A stretch of DNA of 64,000 bases from Henckelia pumila (Eukaryota; Streptophyta; Magnoliopsida; Lamiales; Gesneriaceae), in NCBI RefSeq assembly GCF_033568475.1, contig NC_133121.1, forward strand, positions 136,494,375-136,558,374, given 5' to 3'. Positions 59,195 to 64,000 of the stretch are shown piece after piece. A program made the translations under genes and the position numbers. The notes beneath the pieces are model-generated. The model had not been told where the DNA came from. It did no database searches and was given only the letters and a program-made list of their open reading frames with translations. Position 1 is the stretch's first letter. Each line of letters starts with the position of its first letter.

Positions 59195-60196
59195 GGATAC
59201 TTGATTTTTATAAAATAGAGGTAATATATTGGCTTACTAATATTTTTCAAGAAGGTTTATTCATTATAGAGTTTTCAATGGGGTCAAGTACAATTAGACC
59301 ATCTATTTTTCCTCAAATTTAAAATAAATAATTTGCTTGAAGTATCAATCTCTATTTTTCTTACATTTTGGCTTCAATAATTTAGACATAGAGCATACAT
59401 GTCTTCGGATCCATCCAACCCAACGAACATGGATTCAAGTATTTGTAATTTTGTATAGAATAATCCCTTTCACGTGCTGTGTGAATGCTGCCTCCTGTCC
59501 TAAAGTCGCCCTCTGCATCGTGTACTATTTCAGGTTTCGTCGCTTTTGTTTTTGTTATTCCATTAAATTATTAGCAAAAATACTATATTTTATGTATGTA
59601 TATGTGCTGGTAATATATTTTTCTAGCTGGCATTTTGGATTCACGTATATCATCCTTCTTCTTCTACCTTTCACATTCCTGACACATACATCATTAAGTT
59701 GCCTACAAATTTCTCTCCATTCATACCTCATAAATTGCTCCACCTAATCGATGTATTTTTGTCATTAGAAAGATTTCTGTTTTATTCAAGAATATTAACT
59801 AGTTTTCGAAATAAGGAGAAATGTGACGTGTTCATTTTACCTAATTTGGGATAGAAACACAATCCACCTTTCAATAACGACGACGAAAAACAAGAAACAC
59901 CATGTTTCAATCATTCTATCCAGGTTAATACTTTTTACTTTGGAGCAACACATTTAATTATTTCCTTCAAAATCCCCTTTTGGAGGATGATTGTTTTTGA
60001 GTAAAATGCACCATACATACAAGTTATGAATTATGATCAACACAAGAAGAAAAAAAAAAGACTAGACTACACTAGAAAGCCAAAAGAAATTACAACACTC
60101 AATGAGGGGAAAGAATTGGTACTGAATCAAAATGTCAACCGGAAACAAAGAAAATGTAGTAGTATGCTAACAAGACTTGTAATGCAAATCCTCCTC
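59195..60196. other. Intergenic sequence 3' of the DUF1191 gene
   Basis: A 136-codon ORF at 59337-59747 (+) is hydrophobic and AT-driven, without recognised domains, and was not called. The 3' untranslated region of the minus-strand DUF1191 gene probably lies near 60000-60196. Confidence 0.5.
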
Positions 60197-61114
60197 TCAA
60201 GGCACAAATTCATTCTCCAGCGTCGGCCTAGTCCGAGTCTCGGACGCCACCGGCGCCTTCGTCGTCCCCACCGTCGCCATCGACAGATTTACACCGGTGT
60301 CCGCCGCCTTCTCCATTCGGCGAATCTCCTTTCTCCGCCTACATTTCCTCACACAAAAGAATAGCACACCCAATAGAACTAACAATAGCAATCCTCCAAC
60401 CACGGAACCGACGATTATCCACACTTTTTTCTTCCTCCTCTTCCCACCGCCGCCTCCGGCGGCGCCTCCCGCCGGGGCAGGCGCCGGAAGAGCAGCTGAT
60501 GACTCCACTACAATGGAAAAGTGGCCCTGGTTTCTGGTCAAACAAGTGTTTCCACTCACCACATTGTCGAATCCAACCGAGCCATCTAAACCAAAAGACA
60601 CACATTTTGGTGAAGATCCACTCAACCCAGTTCGCACATTCGAAAACAGGATCGAAATGGGATCGCCAAAAGCCCGAAAATCGAGTTCGGACAGATTCTT
60701 GGCTGATAAATCAGTGGCATCATACGCTAAAAGTCCTAAAACTGGGGTTAAAAAGTTGTAGCCAGGCAAAGGGTAGTATGAACCAGACCAATTTGCGAGA
60801 TTATGGTACACTAAAACAAGCCTCTCGACATAAGGCCGCTCAATTACACCGACTGGAATACTGAACTCTTTGTACCTTTCCACCCCTTTCCGCCGCAGGC
60901 TGCCGCTCCTCAACCGCAGCGCCGCCACACCAATGCCGGAGAAGTTGGTGGGCACTGTTGCATCATACACAACGCCGGTTCTTGGCCTGACTAAAGCCTG
61001 GAAAGCATAATCTTGAAGCAGAGAATCAAGTTCTCTACTCGACAGAGCAGTGAACACTTGAAAACAGAGGATTATGCACAGATATGCAATTTGCATCGAG
61101 AAATAATCCCACAT
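60197..61114 (-). CDS. DUF1191-family single-pass membrane protein
   Basis: An intronless gene of 305 aa. The biochemical role of the family is unknown to me. The sequence shows a signal peptide (residues 1-26, MQIAYLCIILCFQVFTALSS), an extracellular DUF1191 domain (about 27-205) with motifs RTGVVYDA, LRLRSGSLRRKGV and NFLTPVLGLLAYDA plus a Cys pair (171 and 191) that could form a disulfide, a Pro/Ala/Gly-rich linker (207-224), the basic stop KRRKKK, a transmembrane helix (231-255) and a basic cytoplasmic tail ending TRTRPTLENEFVP, the conserved C-terminus of this family. Start MWDYFSM at 61114 gives a complete signal peptide; the Met at residue 7 is an alternative. Type I plasma-membrane topology is inferred. 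Confidence 0.92.
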   Translation of the reverse strand: MWDYFSMQIAYLCIILCFQVFTALSSRELDSLLQDYAFQALVRPRTGVVYDATVPTNFSGIGVAALRLRSGSLRRKGVERYKEFSIPVGVIERPYVERLVLVYHNLANWSGSYYPLPGYNFLTPVLGLLAYDATDLSAKNLSELDFRAFGDPISILFSNVRTGLSGSSPKCVSFGLDGSVGFDNVVSGNTCLTRNQGHFSIVVESSAALPAPAPAGGAAGGGGGKRRKKKVWIIVGSVVGGLLLLVLLGVLFFCVRKCRRRKEIRRMEKAADTGVNLSMATVGTTKAPVASETRTRPTLENEFVP

Positions 61115-62281
61115 TCGAAAAACCCTCCTGGTGTAAGAGATAGCATTAGCACTACAAAAAGCAAGAACACAAGAAAGAAAGGAACTTCCCTTTTGACAAA
61201 AAAAAAAAAAATTATAATGGGCGAGGCGATGGAATTAGGAGAAGATCTGCTGGCAATGAAAAGGGATTTTGGTAGAAGAAATTAGGCAACAAAATCAAAG
61301 GGACATTGTATTGTGTAATGGCAAAAGATTTAATTTTTTTTTTATTTTGGGTTAATAATATTATAATTTGTTTTCGCAGGAAAATAAATGAAGAACACCA
61401 AACCACAAAAGCTGGGCTGTGCTAAAAGTGAAGACACAAGAGAACTCCCCCCACTGTAGCCAATTATAAGGCGACAGTTCAGATTCAAGATCAGACCACA
61501 AAAAGACAAATGGACCACTACTTAGATCCGAATAGCACCACTAATGGAATCGGACCGGATAATATTCGGATCCGAAATAAACGGTAGGCTATCCGCTATT
61601 GGAAGAATTCGAGTTCGGAATCCGGATCCGAGGAAATGAAAAGGAAAGGAGGTGGCCGAAAGGGTAGCATGGGCAAGTAGTGGAGACAAGTGGGCAGTGG
61701 CCCGTGAAAATGTTATTTTATTCTCCTTCAATAGACCTATTTTCATTTTTTTTTTCACTGCTGTCAATTTTTTTTTTTACCCAAATTTAAAAAAAGATAT
61801 ATATATTAGTAAATGAGTGTAAAAAATATGATATATGTCTATATATTTAAGACAAAAAAATGTGGTCTATATAATTGAGATTAAGGGAACATGTACTATT
61901 GTGTGGCATTCTCCATCTTCAATTATATTTTATTGAATACAAATATGATAAAAATAAATAAATAAATACATAATTTTTGGATGATATCTTTGTGGAAAAA
62001 ATTAACGTATTTGGAAAAAAGAATACAAACAGATTGGAAAGTTAATATTATTTTTGTGAGATACTTAACGTTTTTTTTTTTCCTTAGATTTCGTTTCTTT
62101 TTTTTGCAGGCTAAGTTTTTACGCTTTTTTTTAAAAAAATATTATACGTGTTCAAACGAGAATTAATCGATAAAATGGGGGAAAATATTATTTAATTTTC
62201 TTTAAAATATATAGTTCATATTTTTTTATTTTTTGCTAAATATATAGTTCATATTTTAAAAAGGCTTATACACCGTTTATA
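61115..62281. other. Promoter side of the DUF1191 gene and intergenic sequence
   Basis: AT-rich with poly-A/T tracts. A GGATCCGAA-type motif is repeated near 61530-61630 (CGGATCCGAAAT, CCGGATCCGAGG). No gene was recognised. Confidence 0.5.
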
Positions 62282-62416
62282 CTAGTCAACGAAGCACACG
62301 CAGCGCGTGTAACATAATACATGAAATTTATTTGAAAATATTTTGTGTTGTTACGGTATTTTAATTTTAATATTATGATTTAAATGATACTTAATAATTA
62401 AAATTTATTATAGAGA
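62282..62416 (-). mobile_element. Candidate very small Helitron-like element
   Basis: On the minus strand it begins TCTCTATAATAAATTTT (62416) and ends with the hairpin ACACGC-GCT-GCGTGT (62296-62310), ten bases, then CTAG followed by T. This is the standard Helitron terminal layout in only 135 bp. The base before the 5' TC is T, not the expected A, which weakens the call. Confidence 0.5.
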
Positions 62417-63110
62417 AACACTAAATTAAGAGGATATATATTTATGCAAGAATATGTAACAAAATGATGGATGAGAGATTGAGAAACATGGGAGGAAATG
62501 GAGATAAGTGGGAAAGTTTTGCATATGAAATTATCATTTTGCCTTTTTTGATAAAAAAAAATTGAAAAAAACAACCAAAAATATATTAATACACTCACAT
62601 TAATGACCAAAATCAGTTTTTCTATGAAATTCATCTATTATTAAATAGTAAAATATTTGGGTCCACTCTAATAATGAAGATGTCCAAAAGGATTGAATTG
62701 GACTTGGCATCTGGCATGATTTGGGATAATGCTTTATATTTTATAATAAGCACTTCCGCATTCCTTATTTTATTTCAAGCAGGGAATTGGTGAGATGTGT
62801 TAGTCACGTTATTATTTATAATAAAAAATAATATTTTAATAAAAAATGATATTTTTTATGAATGATTTAAATAAAAGATTAGTCTCATAAAATTTATCTA
62901 TAAAATTTTCTCACATAAGATTTTGTGATTTATTTTATATGTGAAAACCACGATATTTTTTTGATTTGGTCTTTTATGAGGAAGTCTAACAGATTTTTTT
63001 CTATGAAACGACTCAACCCTACTCATATGTTTCGATATACGTGAGATAAAATTTTGAGCTAATACTATAGTATATATATATATTGTCGGATGATTGAACT
63101 CAGAATAAAA
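62417..63110. other. AT-rich intergenic sequence
   Basis: No gene or complete mobile element was recognised. Confidence 0.6.
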
Positions 63111-63121
63111 TTTCCCGAAAA

Positions 63122-63290
63122 AGATCCATGCTCCCATACAAAATGAGAGGAGGATGAAAAAGCAAAAGCAGCAATCGAGTGAGCCACCCGATTAGCCGAC
63201 CTCCAAACGTGAGATAGGTAAATTGAATCATAAGTCTCCAGAAGTCTGCAAATATGCAATGCAATTGAACCCACGTAGCTAAAATCCTCC
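63122..63290 (-). pseudogene. RNase H-like fragment, probably LINE-derived
   Basis: The minus-strand peptide contains DFSYVGSIALHICRLL and HVWRSANRVAHSIAAFAF, resembling the C-terminal end of the plant RNase H-like domain (the RSANRVAH motif) found in LINE-type retroelements and in orphan reverse-transcriptase-like genes. Only about 55 residues remain and no RT is nearby, so it is a relic. Confidence 0.6.
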
Positions 63291-63744
63291 TAATTATACT
63301 TTACAATTTTAATCGTACAAATAAAGATGACTATACTGACATTGTACATAAATTTTCTATTATACAACACGTATCATGTTATGCCATTTTATTAGATATG
63401 GACAATATTCTAATTTATTCAATTACATATCATATACTCAGCAAAAGAATATATTTATTTTGTCAGAAATACTTGGTTACAATTGAGTTTCAAACCCACT
63501 CATACATATACTGATATACATACATATATAACTCATATTACAATAGGTTTTTTTTTTAATGATATTGCAATACATTTTTCATTCTAGTTTGTTTTGTGGG
63601 TCAAAATGTTTCCCCACTAAGATGTATCAAGATTAGAAAATTTCCATTTTTAAATTGAGTTAGGAATTTTATTGAATATGATGTACTTTAAAGGGTTGAG
63701 TTTATAAAAGCAAAGTGTATTACTCTAACGTAAAAGCAAAAGAT
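63291..63744. other. AT-rich intergenic sequence
   Basis: No recognised feature. Confidence 0.6.
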
Positions 63745-63747
63745 TAA

Positions 63748-63913
63748 GGTAGTGTTCGAAAGAGTTTTTAGGAATAATTTTTCAACTTTTCTTTCACAAA
63801 ATTTTAAATTTTTGTGAATGAAAAGTTGAGAAGTAATTCCTTAAAACTCTTCCAAACACTTTTGTAAATGAAAAGTTGAGGAGTGCTTCCTAAAAACTCT
63901 CCCAAACACGACC
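63748..63913. mobile_element. Tourist-like MITE with duplicated right arm
   Basis: Same family as 59076-59191: ends GGTAGTGTTCGAAAGAG and CTCTCCCAAACACGACC, with flanking TAA (63745-63747 and 63914-63916). The right arm, TGAATGAAAAGTTGAG...CCAAACAC and AAATGAAAAGTTGAG...CCAAACAC, is present twice in tandem (about 63815-63859 and 63863-63907), making this copy 50 bp longer. Confidence 0.82.
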
Positions 63914-64000
63914 TAAAATTCAGATATATAATGTCATTCAGAACCCGGAGATATCATGTTATATGGATTATATATAACTAAATGTAACGTGAAATATTAA

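Noticed and set aside
59337..59747. 136-codon hydrophobic ORF
   Set aside because: AT-rich composition explains the Phe/Leu/Ile-rich peptide. No domain, no splice context and no clear promoter.

Overview
The window is eukaryotic nuclear DNA from a flowering plant. It has multi-exon genes with GT-AG introns, plant-specific protein families and dense LTR-retrotransposon sequence. The proteins look dicot-like. The palindrome-bearing LTRs remind me of Lamiales/Gesneriaceae sequence, but that placement is a weak impression and was not tested.

Positions 1-32105 are a nested pile of LTR retrotransposons with no host gene. H is a Ty1/copia pol fragment plus 3' LTR (1627-3291), split by the 5' LTR of a minus-strand Ty3/gypsy element A (1-1626) that runs off the left edge. 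C looks like a solo LTR of a family related to A (3946-4548 plus 13659-about 14914). It is split by B (4549-13658), a young complete Tekay-type Ty3/gypsy element with nearly identical 2.07-kb LTRs, a TGATA target duplication and three in-frame stops in one gag-pol frame. G is an older minus-strand Ty1/copia element (15281-20889) whose 5' LTR is truncated at a junction with D, a rearranged Ty3/gypsy gag-protease-RT fragment with its 5' LTR (20890-25065). D sits in the gag of E (25066-27995, same superfamily as B), and E sits in the 3' end of a very degenerate copia element F (27996-32105).

Positions 32106-35060 are AT-rich with nothing recognised. The gene-bearing half follows. A 20-coding-exon LRR receptor kinase (35563-42916, +; 953 aa as spliced here) carries a miniature LTR element in intron 1 and a tandem duplication in intron 8. 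Next is ribosomal protein L10/uL16 (43993-45828, +; 222 aa), with a duplicated promoter module and a telo-box. Then comes a STAR/KH RNA-binding protein (47613-52378, -; 7 coding exons, 291 aa). After a long AT-rich interval there is an intronless DUF1191 membrane protein (60197-61114, -; 305 aa). Each spliced CDS closes in frame to a stop. The four genes are unrelated housekeeping or signalling loci and do not form a pathway.

The gene-rich half also holds small non-autonomous elements with clear ends: a Mutator-like MITE with a 10-bp target duplication (43395-43658), a hAT-like MITE (53633-53964), Tourist-like MITEs with TAA duplications (59076-59191 and 63748-63913), and two small Helitron-like candidates (57048-57329 and 62282-62416). 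The most unusual signals are the inverted-repeat cassettes that occupy the same place in the LTRs of B, D and E but differ completely in sequence, the arrays of 13-nt dyads in LTRs A and C, and a patchwork templated junction inside D.
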